A DNA stretch of 57,979 nucleotides from Saprospiraceae bacterium (lineage in GTDB: Bacteria > Bacteroidota > Bacteroidia > Chitinophagales > Saprospiraceae). A model generated the notes under the pieces. It ran no database searches. It was given only the letters and a program-made list of their open reading frames with translations, and was not told the origin of the DNA. Positions 35,844 to 45,787 of this stretch are shown here, in pieces. Each line of letters starts with the position of its first letter. Within the stretch, counting starts at the first letter, position 1. The position numbers and the translations under genes were made by a program. Location: contig JADLHT010000016.1 of NCBI GenBank assembly GCA_020848695.1, forward strand, positions 1-57,979, in the 5' to 3' direction.

Positions 35844-37244
35844 ATGAAAATTAACTCAATTCTGGGTTTAATTGATAAAAAGGCCAAAAACCGGTTAAGA
35901 AAATTCCTTAGATCTGAGTATTTCTGTACAGATCCCCAGCTCATTAAATTATTTGAACTTCTCGAAAAAAAGAATAACAAGATTGAAGATGAACTGAAGT
36001 CCTATCTCTGGTCCGGGCTTTTTCCGGGTGAAAAGTACAATGATGTAAAACTTCGTTTATTACTTAGTCGACTGGTCTCACAAATAGAAAATTTTATTAG
36101 AATTGAATATAGACAAGATCCTAACTATGACCTGTCCCAGCTTAAGTTATATCGTCACCGATCTGAAGACAAACTTTTTTTACAATTTTTAGAAGAACAA
36201 AAAGAGGAGCAGCAAAAATCAACTTTGAGAAACGAAACCTATTTTGAAAGAAGATATGCAATTGATCTAGAAGAATATGACTATCTCGTCAGTAAGAAAA
36301 GACAGGGAGAATTTAATTTACGTCAGATCTCAGATTCCATCGAAATATCTTACGCCATTAAAAAATTGCGTCATTGCTGCCGGGTATTACAGATCCACTC
36401 CATTTACAAATTAGAAACTCTGTTTCCTTACATTGAAGAAACCCTGCGATATATAGAAAGCAATAATTGGTATGATCTTCCGGTTTTAGGTTTTTATTAT
36501 TACAATTATCAGTCCATCATTCATCCTAATAATTCGGACTTTTTTAAACGTTGTTTCGAATTGTATGAAATGTCAGAAAGTAATTTTGAAGAAGAAGAAA
36601 GGAGATATGCATTTATTGACATCTTAAATTATTGTATTCGAAAACTCAATCAAGGGTCTGATCAATATTATGATATGATATTTAATCTCTACAATCGCGG
36701 ATTAACTCAGGGATTCCTGATAGATCAGGGAAAATTATCCCGATTCACTTTCAGAAACATTGCTGAGATAGGTATTCAAATTAAGGAGTATCAATGGGTT
36801 TTGAATTTTTTAGATAATTACAAGAGCTATTTGGATCATCAATATCGAGATTCATTTTATCAACTCGAAAAAGCTCGAGTTCTTAGCGATCAAAAAAATT
36901 ATTCTAAGGCAATAAACCTCCTTGCCCACCTTAGTTTTAGTGATCCAATGATTGAGTTAAGTACAAGGTTGGAGCGGGTAAGAATTTTTTATGAGACAGA
37001 AGAGTTTGACCTTTGTCAATATCATATTGAGTCAATGGATCTCTTTATCAGAAGAAAAAAGAATATTGGATACCATACGGATTTTTATAAAAATTTTATC
37101 TGGTATATAAGGAGATTACTGCGACCGGAAAAATCTGAATTTAAATATTGGAAATTGCTTCGGCAACAACTGGAAAAAGAGGACAAGATTACCAGTAGAA
37201 AATGGTTATTTGAAAAGATTGAAGCGAAGTGTAGATTAAATTAA
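35844..37244 (+). CDS. all-helical protein of unknown function
   Basis: A 466-residue cytoplasmic protein without signal peptide or membrane segments. It is rich in Leu, Tyr, Arg and Glu and reads as continuous helices, with TPR-like stretches such as QLEKARVLSDQKNYSKAINL and RVRIFYETEEFDLCQYHIES. I do not recognise the family. It stands alone between a divergent T9SS gene and a tRNA, with its own promoter element. Confidence 0.68.
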   Translation: MKINSILGLIDKKAKNRLRKFLRSEYFCTDPQLIKLFELLEKKNNKIEDELKSYLWSGLFPGEKYNDVKLRLLLSRLVSQIENFIRIEYRQDPNYDLSQLKLYRHRSEDKLFLQFLEEQKEEQQKSTLRNETYFERRYAIDLEEYDYLVSKKRQGEFNLRQISDSIEISYAIKKLRHCCRVLQIHSIYKLETLFPYIEETLRYIESNNWYDLPVLGFYYYNYQSIIHPNNSDFFKRCFELYEMSESNFEEEERRYAFIDILNYCIRKLNQGSDQYYDMIFNLYNRGLTQGFLIDQGKLSRFTFRNIAEIGIQIKEYQWVLNFLDNYKSYLDHQYRDSFYQLEKARVLSDQKNYSKAINLLAHLSFSDPMIELSTRLERVRIFYETEEFDLCQYHIESMDLFIRRKKNIGYHTDFYKNFIWYIRRLLRPEKSEFKYWKLLRQQLEKEDKITSRKWLFEKIEAKCRLN

Positions 37245-37327
37245 TTGTCCATCCATTGTACTTGTAAGCGAATACAAATTAAAGCGAGCAAAAGTTATTG
37301 AGTAAAGTAATCAGAATAGAAGGAAAG

Positions 37328-37402
37328 TGGGAGATACTGGGTTCGAACCAGTGACCCCCTGCTTGTAAGGCAGGTGCTCTGAACCAGCTGAGCTAATCTC
37401 CC
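37328..37402 (-). tRNA. tRNA-Val (anticodon TAC)
   Basis: On the - strand the acceptor stem GGGAGAT/ATCTCCC is perfect and the D arm is GCTC/GAGC. The anticodon stem CCTGC/GCAGG holds loop CTTACAA (anticodon TAC), and the T arm reads ACTGG-TTCGAAC-CCAGT. The discriminator is A and CCA is not encoded. No TAnnTTTG element was seen upstream. Confidence 0.95.
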
Positions 37403-37494
37403 GAAGTCTTTAAATTTTGGATAAAACAGACATTTCTGTCCTTGCATGATACATGTAGTGACAACAATTCAATAAAGCTGTCAAATCATTGTTC

Positions 37495-37542
37495 TTGCAG
37501 TTCCCATTACTTTTGAGACCATTATTAGTTATGGGACTGCAA
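37495..37542. repeat. imperfect hairpin downstream of the 474-residue gene
   Basis: TTGCAGT-TCCCAT pairs with ATGGGACTGCAA across a 23-nt loop, with one bulge (37495-37507 and 37531-37542). It lies between the end of the - strand gene at 37629 and tRNA-Val. There is no T-run, so it may be a processing or folding signal rather than a terminator. Confidence 0.4.
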
Positions 37543-37628
37543 ATATAGATGGTGCCAATAAATCTGATACTACACTTTATTTAATTTTCTTATTTTAATA
37601 TATAACTAACTGATTAGTAATATTGTAT

Positions 37629-39053
37629 CTACATAAATAATTGTAATAAAGAAAGCTTTCCGTTGTTCTCGCTGGGAATAATAAGTGTCTTTGCATTAAG
37701 CTGAATTGCGTCTCTAATTCTAAGATTGAGTTTCTTAAAACTGGTATTCAGGATACTTTTTCGATTTATGCTGCCATCGGCCAATAGAATATATTCCGAA
37801 ACCGTTGATTCGTTCCTTATCTCATCATTGAATAGTATTCTTAAAAAGGAACGATTGCTCATTACAAAGAAAGAAGAATTAATACCATCATCATCTTGTG
37901 AGAATTGTTTTTTATGCAAGATGGTTTCCCACATCTTGTTGCCATCCGTCTTAAAACAAGCAACCAGGATGTCATCGAAATAGTAGTCTATCCATCGGCT
38001 GCCGGAATAACTCGAAACTGCATCAGTGCTGTTTCCAAAATAGGGTCTTCTTAAATATTGTTTAACGCTCTCAATAAAAACAATAATTGATCCATCTTCT
38101 AGAAACTTAATATTCCGCAATTGAAGATTATTATTGCTATAGATCGAGTTGTTCTTTTTACCGGTCCATTCTTTTATTTTTCCTTCATCGAACTCAATAA
38201 AAATGGGATCCTCACTTTTATTCATGTTTTGGATTGAATATCCTATGAGATTTGATCTACCTGGCTCCTGACATAAACCAATGAAATAGACCTCATTCTT
38301 ACTATTTCGGATACACATTTTTGAAGTAAATAATTCCCATTCAGTACGAATATATTTATCGATTACTTTCTGACCCATTGAATTTATTCCAATAATTCGG
38401 GGTGCATATTTTATTCTTGATTTAATGTTGTTTCTTTCAATAGCCTTTAGATAAAGCTCGCCTTTATTACTTAATATAGCTTCATCTGCCTGTGCATGAT
38501 TAAAGTCAAATACAGATCTGGCCTGCTGGCAATAATAAATTGAATCCTGAATTCTTTGGTACAACAATATAAAAGGTCTGTTAATGTGATCCCTGAATCC
38601 TACAGAAATAAAATTTTTATCTTCAGAAAATTGAAAAGAGAGATTTTCATTACTTGAAATGTCTATTGAATCGCTTAGACATCGATGGAATTTCCACACA
38701 CCATTTACGTCATACAGAGAATAATAACAACGGATGGATCTCTCCATCCGGGCTGTATAAACTATACCTATATTTTCTTCGTGCTTAAATACATCAAGAA
38801 TATTCCATTTCTTACCTTCAAGTATTATTTCTCTCTCAATACTCCAGTTATTGTTACTGTCCAGTTTTTGTAGAATGACTTTTAAAGCCTTGTCTCTTAC
38901 AACAATAATTTCATCTTTAACCGGAACAACATAATAAGCAAAATCTGATCTTAAATCTAATTCCTGAGAAACTAGAAGTTGTTGCCCAAATAAAAGAAGC
39001 TTACACGGTACTAAATAAAATAAAAATAAACCAATTGTTTTAAACTTAATCAT
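37629..39053 (-). CDS. secreted protein of unknown function
   Basis: A 474-residue protein with a signal peptide (KTIGLFLFYLVPCKLLLFG). The rest is strand-rich with repeated motifs of the form NKGELYLKAIERNN, SKNEVYFIGLCQEPG and LEDGSIIVFIESVKQY, which suggest a propeller of six or seven blades. I recognise no named family and see no T9SS C-terminal signal. It is divergent from ftcD. Confidence 0.68.
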   Translation of the reverse strand: MIKFKTIGLFLFYLVPCKLLLFGQQLLVSQELDLRSDFAYYVVPVKDEIIVVRDKALKVILQKLDSNNNWSIEREIILEGKKWNILDVFKHEENIGIVYTARMERSIRCYYSLYDVNGVWKFHRCLSDSIDISSNENLSFQFSEDKNFISVGFRDHINRPFILLYQRIQDSIYYCQQARSVFDFNHAQADEAILSNKGELYLKAIERNNIKSRIKYAPRIIGINSMGQKVIDKYIRTEWELFTSKMCIRNSKNEVYFIGLCQEPGRSNLIGYSIQNMNKSEDPIFIEFDEGKIKEWTGKKNNSIYSNNNLQLRNIKFLEDGSIIVFIESVKQYLRRPYFGNSTDAVSSYSGSRWIDYYFDDILVACFKTDGNKMWETILHKKQFSQDDDGINSSFFVMSNRSFLRILFNDEIRNESTVSEYILLADGSINRKSILNTSFKKLNLRIRDAIQLNAKTLIIPSENNGKLSLLQLFM

Positions 39054-39067
39054 TGTTTACAAATAAA

Positions 39068-39075
39068 TACATTTG
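39068..39075 (+). promoter_or_regulatory. -7 promoter element upstream of ftcD
   Basis: TACATTTG fits TAnnTTTG, 128 bases before the ftcD ATG. This implies a leader of about 120 bases, in which I see no known riboswitch. Confidence 0.35.
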
Positions 39076-39203
39076 CTCCTGTTTTGTAAAATTATTATTA
39101 TTTTTGAAATTATCTAAACTGAATTATAAATTCGAATAAATTTAAACTTTTATTGTCATTGACCTCTTTATAGTAAGTGATTTTTTGAATTATATCATAT
39201 AGA

Positions 39204-40883
39204 ATGAAACCAACAGCAATTTTAGAGTGTGTACCCAATTTTAGTGAAGGAAGAGATCCAAAAATAATTTCTGCAATTGAGAATGCCATAAGATTAACAA
39301 ATGCCAAACTGTTAAACACGGATCCCGGAAAATCTACTAACAGAACGGTCATTACTTTTGCCGGTCATCCCGATGATGTTATTGAAGCTGCTTTTCTTGC
39401 TATACAAAAAGCTTCAGAACTAATTGATATGCAACATCACAAAGGTGAGCATCCCAGGATGGGCGCAACGGATGTTTGTCCTCTTATACCTATACGTGAT
39501 ATAACCATACCGGAAGCAATTGAATATTCCAAAAAATTAGCAGAACGAGTTGGAAAAGAATTGAAGATCCCCGTTTATCTTTATGAATATTCGGCAACTG
39601 ATCCAAGTAGAAAAAATTTATCAGATATTCGATCCGGCGAATACGAAGGGTTTTTGGAAAAAATTAAGTTACCGGACTGGAGTCCTGATTATGGACCAAA
39701 GGAATTGAATCTAAAATCAGGTGCTACTGTAATTGGAGTCAGAGATTTTTTAATTGCATACAATATAAATTTAAATACCACCTCTGTTGGATTGGCCAAC
39801 GAGATTGCTTTTGACATTAGAGAGAACGGAAGACCTAAAAGAGATCCTGAGACTAACAAACTGATAAAAGACAAGCAGGGTGATCCTATCCGCATTCCTG
39901 GAAAATGTCCTGCTGTAAAAGCAATAGGATGGTATATTGATGAATATCAATATGCTCAAGTGTCTATGAATCTTACCAATATTAATGTAACTCCTCTGCA
40001 TATTGCTTATGAAGAATGTAGAAAATCAGCAGAACAAAGAGGTTTATTGGTTACCGGATCCGAACTGGTTGGACTGGTTCCGAAACAAGCAATGATTGAT
40101 GCAGGATTGTATTATCTTAAAAAGCAAAAAAGATCTTGTGGTATTCCGGAATCAGAAATTATTCATATTGCCATTCAGTCTTTGGGCTTAAACGCCAACT
40201 CAAAATTTATTCCATCAAAAAGAATTATTGAAGATATGCTTGAAGAAAAAATAAATCTATTGATTAAGCTTTCCTTACAAGATTTTGCAAATGCAACCTC
40301 TGCTGATAGCCCAACTCCAGGTGGTGGATCTGTATCCGCTTACTTAGCGACTCTTGGTGCCTCATTAAGCACGATGGTAGCCAATCTTAGTATTCATAAA
40401 AAGGGTTATGAAGATAAGTACGAAGAATTCAATCGGGCAGCAATAGAAGGGAATGCATTGAGTCAAGAATTAATTTTACTAGTAGACCAAGATACACAGG
40501 CTTTTAATGAGATTATTACCGCATTCAGACTTCCAAAGCTTACACCCGAAGACAAGAAAAAAAGAAAGAAAGCCATAAAAAACGCAACGATTACCGCGAT
40601 TGAAGTTCCTTTGAAAGTTGCTGAGACCGCAGTAAAAATTTTACCTATTACACAATTAATGGTAGAACACGGCAATCCAAACTCAATCAGTGACGCCGGA
40701 GTTGGTGCTCTTTGTGTAGAAGCAGCAGTTAAAGGTGCGGTTTTAAATGTTAAAATAAATGCTTCAACTTTGGAGGATGAAGAATTGAAGAAGGTTTACT
40801 TCCAAAAAGCAGACCTTTTGACAAAACAATGTTCAGAATTGAGTTCAATAATTTTAGCTAAAGTAAACGACAATATAAAATAA
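39204..40883 (+). CDS. ftcD: bifunctional glutamate formimidoyltransferase / cyclodeaminase
   Basis: Cytoplasmic enzyme of histidine breakdown: it moves the formimino group of formiminoglutamate to tetrahydrofolate and then releases ammonia to give methenyl-THF. Residues 1-330 are the transferase (LECVPNFSEGRDPKIISAIE, HHKGEHPRMGATDVCPLIPI). Residues about 350-559 are the cyclodeaminase (DFANATSADSPTPGGGSVSA, with the Gly-rich THF site). The 559-residue length fits the fused form. No other hut gene is adjacent. Confidence 0.94.
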   Translation: MKPTAILECVPNFSEGRDPKIISAIENAIRLTNAKLLNTDPGKSTNRTVITFAGHPDDVIEAAFLAIQKASELIDMQHHKGEHPRMGATDVCPLIPIRDITIPEAIEYSKKLAERVGKELKIPVYLYEYSATDPSRKNLSDIRSGEYEGFLEKIKLPDWSPDYGPKELNLKSGATVIGVRDFLIAYNINLNTTSVGLANEIAFDIRENGRPKRDPETNKLIKDKQGDPIRIPGKCPAVKAIGWYIDEYQYAQVSMNLTNINVTPLHIAYEECRKSAEQRGLLVTGSELVGLVPKQAMIDAGLYYLKKQKRSCGIPESEIIHIAIQSLGLNANSKFIPSKRIIEDMLEEKINLLIKLSLQDFANATSADSPTPGGGSVSAYLATLGASLSTMVANLSIHKKGYEDKYEEFNRAAIEGNALSQELILLVDQDTQAFNEIITAFRLPKLTPEDKKKRKKAIKNATITAIEVPLKVAETAVKILPITQLMVEHGNPNSISDAGVGALCVEAAVKGAVLNVKINASTLEDEELKKVYFQKADLLTKQCSELSSIILAKVNDNIK

Positions 40884-40930
40884 CTCCTTTTATTTATTCT
40901 CTTCTTAATTTTATGGTTTTAAAATTAAGG

Positions 40931-43900
40931 ATGAAGAGGATAGTTTTACTTACACTACTGTTCCTTAGTATTTTATTTTCTGCTAGCACACAAGTTACAC
41001 AAGCTGGCCTTAACTGTTGTTGTGGAATTTGGAATCAGATTTTTTTTCCAAACTTTGACTTTGAGGATGGTCCAAGCCCACCTGTAGGTGGATATATTGT
41101 GTATAATGCCGGTTCAAGTTTTGGAGGATGGACTGTAACAAGAGCTAATATAGATCATGTGGAAGCCACTCACGCCAATCTTGGTAATGGGAATCCAAAC
41201 GGAGGATCCAATTTTATTGATCTACATGGCAGTCCGGGCTTTGGCGGTATTAGTTATAAGCTAACGAATTTAAAACCTGGAGCAGTTTATTTGTTAAAAT
41301 TTTGGACCGCGCAAAACGGCGGGAATCATTCTTCAACAGGAACCATTAAAGTTGCAGGTGGTGCCTGGCTTAATGAAAGCTGGACTGTAACCATCTCCGG
41401 AGCAGTAGCCTGGTTTCTCATGGAGTTTAAGTTTATGGCAATGGCTGATATGGCGGAACTAGAATTCAGTAGCGTTGGAGATCTGTCGAATGCCGGAACC
41501 TTAATTGATGATATTTCTTTATTCGAGTGTCCACCTGATATTGAATTCCCCATAGTTGGAAATGAACCCATCGATGAAGAGTATAACTGTCTTACAGATG
41601 TTAAAAGGCCTCCAAGTTTGATCGTTACAGATGATTGTGATCTCTCTCCATCTGTTTCATTTACTGAAAAATTAAACAAAGTTTCCGATTGTGAACAATA
41701 CATTACCAGAGATTGGATAGTATCGGATGACTGTAACAATTCAAAGAAAGTAACTCAACAAATTACAGTCCTGGATAAAGAACCTCCGACGCTAACCAGT
41801 CAGGGTTCAGATCGAATTATTAATTGTGATAAATTTAGTCTTACAGATTTTAATTTATGGTTAGCCAATCATGGAGGTTCAAAGGCCAATGACAATTGCA
41901 AAACAATCAATTGGGAGTATTCATTTGACAAACAGCCGTCAGGGGGATGTGACACTACTCTGGTTACATATATTGCAAAAGATCTTTGTGGAAATGAAAC
42001 TATTAATTATTTAAATTACATAGTTCGTGATACAACAAGGCCAAGTATAATTAAAACGGCAGATTCTGTATCCTTAAAATGTTCTGCACAGGCTAAAGAC
42101 TCTCTTCGCTCCTGGTTGATTCATCATGGTAATGCAGAAATTAGTGATAATTGCTCTCAGATATTTTGGAAGGATAATTTTAATGGGGATAGCAATTCAT
42201 TAAGTATAAAAGTTGACTTTATTGCAAAAGATCTTTGTGGAAATGAAATTATTATAAAAGGAATTTTTTTACAACTCGATGCGCCGGATACATTTTATAT
42301 AACAAGCTATGTTTGTGAGCTTCCTTCAACCAGGATAGATACAAGTTTGTTTGTACTTCCGGGTTGCGATAGTGTACTCATACACAAGCAAATTGCAATT
42401 TCATTAGACACCACAAGAGTAAACAAAATAAGTTGTAATCCGAATCAGACACCACAAGAACTTTTTGTGTTAAAGAATCAATTTCAGTGTGATTCAACAA
42501 TTATTATCAATTATATCTTTGTTCCACCGGATACAACAATAGTTGAAAAATTTATTTGCGGAATATCGGATACTATAATAAATCTGACCGTATTGCAGGG
42601 TTCTGTATGTGATAGCCTTGTATTTGAAAAACAAATTCCTGCTAAGCAATATCAAAAGCAATTTTATATAAAGACTTGTGACTCAAGTCAGGTTGGAAAA
42701 GATACTTTCATTTTTAAAACCCTCTATGGTTGCGATTCTGTTGTAATCCAAAATGTTGAACTTGGGACAATTTTATTTACTGAACAGGATAGTTTGGTCT
42801 GTGGTTTAGTTAATTCTTATCGTGATACCTTAAAGTATAGGAACCAGAATTGTGATAGTTTTCATATTATCCGATATAAAGGCATCCCTAAAGATACCAC
42901 TAAAATTTCAGAGTCAACCTGTGATCCGAGCAAGGTTGGTCAGTTCTATCATACATGGACAAATAGTAAGAATTGTGATTCTGTTGTTATTCAGACGATC
43001 TCATTATTACCCAACTATTTATTGAGGAATACTCAAATTACATGTGACAAAAATCAAAAACCAGTTGATACGGTATTTTTAAAATCTAGATATGGTTGTG
43101 ATTCAATAATCATCAATACATTTACATTAAAAAATATTGATACAACTTTTATTCATCATACAACTTGCAACAAGTTGCTTCCTTCTCAGGAATACTTAAA
43201 TCTCAAAGGAGAATATTGTGATAGTGTGGTTTCTATTCAACGTAGTTTGTTGCCCGGATACGTAATAAGAATCAGTCTGCCAACCTGTCATATAGATTCT
43301 GTAGGAATTGATTCTATTCTATTATTGAGTTATAAAAACTGTGACAGCCTCGTTATTCAAGAAAAGTATTATTCGCCAATTGATTTTACCTATAAGAGTT
43401 CTGACATTTCCTGCTTTTCTTATCAGGATGGAAAATTAGAGTTGCTCAGCGTCATTCAGGGAAAAAATCCAGTTGTAATGATTGTTGATGGAGTACCATA
43501 TCCTTCAACTCAGATTATTGATCAACTTTCTAAAGGAACTCATTTTCTATATATAATAGACAGCAATAATTGTTATTCGGATACGGTAACAATAGTTATC
43601 AATGAGCCGGCATTGGTTAGGCCAGATATAGGACCGGACCTTAATATAAATTCCAATCAAATTATTCTTCTCAAAGAATTAACAGGACAGAATTTTAAAG
43701 AGTATCAATGGTTGCCAGCAGATTTATTTGATTGTAATAATTGTCCTGAGTCCAAACTAAGGGTACAATCAGATACAAATGTATTTCTCTTTGTTAAAGA
43801 TCAGAATGGTTGTTCCGCATCTGATACTTTAAGCATTAGAATTAGAAAATCAGGCGGAATCTTTACACCCAATACATTTTCACCCAATGGTGATGGAGTT

Positions 43901-44143
43901 AATGACGAATTTTATCTTATCGGTGATGATGAAATCAAAGTAAAGTATTTAAGTATCTATGATCGTTGGGGAAATTTGATATTCTCCCATTTAAATCCAA
44001 GAATTAATAAGCCTGATGATGGTTGGAATGGTATATATAAAAATAAAACTTTAAATCCGGGAGTCTATGTATATCAATTTTTAATCCAGAGTGAGGATGG
44101 AACTGAAGAATTAAGATCAGGAACTATAACTTTAGTTAAATAG
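40931..44143 (+). CDS. large CHU_C (T9SS type B) protein with nine CDS-repeats
   Basis: Secreted adhesin-like protein, 1070 residues from the ATG at 40931. After the signal peptide (LLTLLFLSILFSASTQ) comes a beta-sandwich carbohydrate-binding-like domain (about 20-200), then two HYR-like modules (VSDDCNNSKKVTQQITVLDK, FIAKDLCGNE). Nine repeats of about 40 residues follow (about 460-810); each has two cysteines, the second in the motif CDS, for example TCDSSQVGKDTF ... YGCDSVVI. A SprB-like repeat (about 820-890) and the type B sorting domain FTPNTFSPNGDGVNDEF ... VYVYQFLIQSEDG complete it. Cysteine pairs suggest disulphide-stabilised modules. Surface adhesion or gliding are usual roles; this is inference. 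Confidence 0.85.
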   Translation: MKRIVLLTLLFLSILFSASTQVTQAGLNCCCGIWNQIFFPNFDFEDGPSPPVGGYIVYNAGSSFGGWTVTRANIDHVEATHANLGNGNPNGGSNFIDLHGSPGFGGISYKLTNLKPGAVYLLKFWTAQNGGNHSSTGTIKVAGGAWLNESWTVTISGAVAWFLMEFKFMAMADMAELEFSSVGDLSNAGTLIDDISLFECPPDIEFPIVGNEPIDEEYNCLTDVKRPPSLIVTDDCDLSPSVSFTEKLNKVSDCEQYITRDWIVSDDCNNSKKVTQQITVLDKEPPTLTSQGSDRIINCDKFSLTDFNLWLANHGGSKANDNCKTINWEYSFDKQPSGGCDTTLVTYIAKDLCGNETINYLNYIVRDTTRPSIIKTADSVSLKCSAQAKDSLRSWLIHHGNAEISDNCSQIFWKDNFNGDSNSLSIKVDFIAKDLCGNEIIIKGIFLQLDAPDTFYITSYVCELPSTRIDTSLFVLPGCDSVLIHKQIAISLDTTRVNKISCNPNQTPQELFVLKNQFQCDSTIIINYIFVPPDTTIVEKFICGISDTIINLTVLQGSVCDSLVFEKQIPAKQYQKQFYIKTCDSSQVGKDTFIFKTLYGCDSVVIQNVELGTILFTEQDSLVCGLVNSYRDTLKYRNQNCDSFHIIRYKGIPKDTTKISESTCDPSKVGQFYHTWTNSKNCDSVVIQTISLLPNYLLRNTQITCDKNQKPVDTVFLKSRYGCDSIIINTFTLKNIDTTFIHHTTCNKLLPSQEYLNLKGEYCDSVVSIQRSLLPGYVIRISLPTCHIDSVGIDSILLLSYKNCDSLVIQEKYYSPIDFTYKSSDISCFSYQDGKLELLSVIQGKNPVVMIVDGVPYPSTQIIDQLSKGTHFLYIIDSNNCYSDTVTIVINEPALVRPDIGPDLNINSNQIILLKELTGQNFKEYQWLPADLFDCNNCPESKLRVQSDTNVFLFVKDQNGCSASDTLSIRIRKSGGIFTPNTFSPNGDGVNDEFYLIGDDEIKVKYLSIYDRWGNLIFSHLNPRINKPDDGWNGIYKNKTLNPGVYVYQFLIQSEDGTEELRSGTITLVK

Positions 44144-44221
44144 TAAAAAGCAGTTATTAATATTAGTGTTCTTCATTATTCATTCAGTATATATTGCCTT
44201 TTCAACTACCTTTTCAGCGTA

Positions 44222-45202
44222 CTACTTATCTATTCTATTTCGCGCTAGTTCGATACTTTCTTGTAATGTATTAAAAAAATTTGCATTATGATGACCTGAT
44301 CCTTTTCCTAAAATATAGGAATTCTCGGTAATAAGATCATACCAATCTTTAGAGTATTTAGTAAATTGACTATCACTAGTAATGAGGAAATTTGGATTAT
44401 CATAGGTAAGATAGAGTACATCTTGTTGATCTGTCTTAACCAGAACATGATTCCCTGTATGAAGAATTCTATTATTATAAAGTATGAGGTTTGTACTGAA
44501 TTTCTCTGATTTACTTCCCTTTAAAGCCATATTCCTGCATTGATCTAAAACTTTTTCAATCGATTTAAGAATATTTAAAGCATCTTCTTTTCTCAAATCT
44601 CCTGCTTCCCAAAAATAGAGTATTTGTTGAAGTGTATTATCTAAAATGTTACAATTCCAAAATTCTTCTGTATGAATTTTAGAATAGTTATTCCATAGTG
44701 TTTTAGTTATTTTAAAACAATCGGGATTAAACAGATTTAAGTCAAATTTCGCGGATTTAAAATTTGGAACCAGCCAGATTGTTTTTGAAAATACATATAA
44801 TTTAAATGCTGTATAATAATCATCTAAAAAGCAATAAAATATCGGTAATTCTCGGGTTGTATAATAAACTTTTGGATCCTTCATTACCCATAATTGATCA
44901 AAAGTATTAGTCAAACGCTCGAGATATTCCTCAACAGACCGAATAGGGTTGAGCATATTGGGACAATTAAATGAAACTTGGTCTGAATCTAAATGTAGTA
45001 GCTGATCAATAGAAATTTTATAGTGCTTACACAATAACAAAATCTCATGCAATGAAAAAAATGTTTCCGGTTTAATCTTCCGGTAGATACTTGGTTTAGC
45101 GACATTCAACAATTCAGATAACTCACTTGCCCAATTCTTATGAGTTCCAATCTTTAGCTTTACTTGTTCTATAAAATTGGTTTGAAAAATTTCATTATCC
45201 AT
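44222..45202 (-). CDS. HTH regulator of an unrecognised family (paralogue 2)
   Basis: A 326-residue predicted DNA-binding protein, clear paralogue of the one at 3640-4659. The HTH (about 15-70) has KPSIYRKIKPET and LCKHYKISIDQLL. The shared C-terminal domain shows YYTTRELPIFYCF, WNCNILDNTLQQILYFWEAG, LYNNRILHTGNHVLVK and TYDNPNF. Both proteins lack membrane segments and known ligand motifs. It is followed on + by a small membrane protein and by the relic of a PQQ lipoprotein. Target genes unknown. Confidence 0.72.
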   Translation of the reverse strand: MDNEIFQTNFIEQVKLKIGTHKNWASELSELLNVAKPSIYRKIKPETFFSLHEILLLCKHYKISIDQLLHLDSDQVSFNCPNMLNPIRSVEEYLERLTNTFDQLWVMKDPKVYYTTRELPIFYCFLDDYYTAFKLYVFSKTIWLVPNFKSAKFDLNLFNPDCFKITKTLWNNYSKIHTEEFWNCNILDNTLQQILYFWEAGDLRKEDALNILKSIEKVLDQCRNMALKGSKSEKFSTNLILYNNRILHTGNHVLVKTDQQDVLYLTYDNPNFLITSDSQFTKYSKDWYDLITENSYILGKGSGHHNANFFNTLQESIELARNRIDK

Positions 45203-45364
45203 TAATCTTATAATTCTTAATATTTGATAAATACACTTATGTCATTATCAATTATTGACAAAAAATATGCCAATTTAAATTCATTTATTAATAACTTCTC
45301 GATATGCGGTAATAAAAAATATCTCATTCCCTTTAATAGATATTTTTTATATGTACAACACTTA

Positions 45365-45372
45365 TATTTTTG
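45365..45372 (+). promoter_or_regulatory. -7 promoter element for the 92-residue gene
   Basis: TATTTTTG fits TAnnTTTG and lies 42 bases before the ATG at 45415. Confidence 0.4.
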
Positions 45373-45414
45373 CTACTGTTAAAAATTTTTTTAAACTTAT
45401 TAAAAACTAATACC

Positions 45415-45693
45415 ATGAAAAAAAGACCTTTAATTTTTATTAGTGGAAATAAAACATTTTCCACAATTATAATAGCATCAGTTATTATAACTTTTCTTTG
45501 TTCTTTCATTAGCTCAAAGAACTTTCTGTTGAATGATCCTATTAAGACTGTCCAGTATGATCGAATAGAAACAGTCAGTTTTGCGGTTTCTTCAGATGTC
45601 GATAGCGAGACAATTCATCCTTCTGACATTCTCAAAGCCAGAGGAGAAAGAACTCTGGTAAGACACACTACAAAAATCGATGAGCAGGGTTGA
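45415..45693 (+). CDS. small membrane or secreted protein of unknown function
   Basis: A 92-residue frame from ATG 45415 with one hydrophobic segment (TIIIASVIITFLCSFI, about 17-33) and a polar C-terminal tail. No family is recognised. Its last bases overlap a coding relic in another frame (45686-45760), and the change from this frame to the relic looks like a deletion junction, so this gene may be truncated or chimeric. Confidence 0.45.
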   Translation: MKKRPLIFISGNKTFSTIIIASVIITFLCSFISSKNFLLNDPIKTVQYDRIETVSFAVSSDVDSETIHPSDILKARGERTLVRHTTKIDEQG

Positions 45694-45760
45694 TCCTGAG
45701 ACAGACTATATCTATGCCAATGATCGTGTATTTCATATGTGTATAAAATTACCTAAATAA
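45686..45760 (+). pseudogene. C-terminal relic of a second PQQ lipoprotein
   Basis: This frame encodes RVDPET followed by DYIYANDRVFHMCIKLPK and a TAA. It aligns without gaps to the C-terminus of the lipoprotein at 732-2024 (IDSET then NYLYCNDQVYNMCVRLPK and stop): 13 of the last 24 residues are identical and most of the others are conservative. Upstream of 45686 the similarity stops abruptly. The natural reading is that a paralogue was deleted here, leaving its last 25 codons. Confidence 0.75.
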
Positions 45761-45787
45761 TTTATCACCGTTTAAACAATTCAGATA

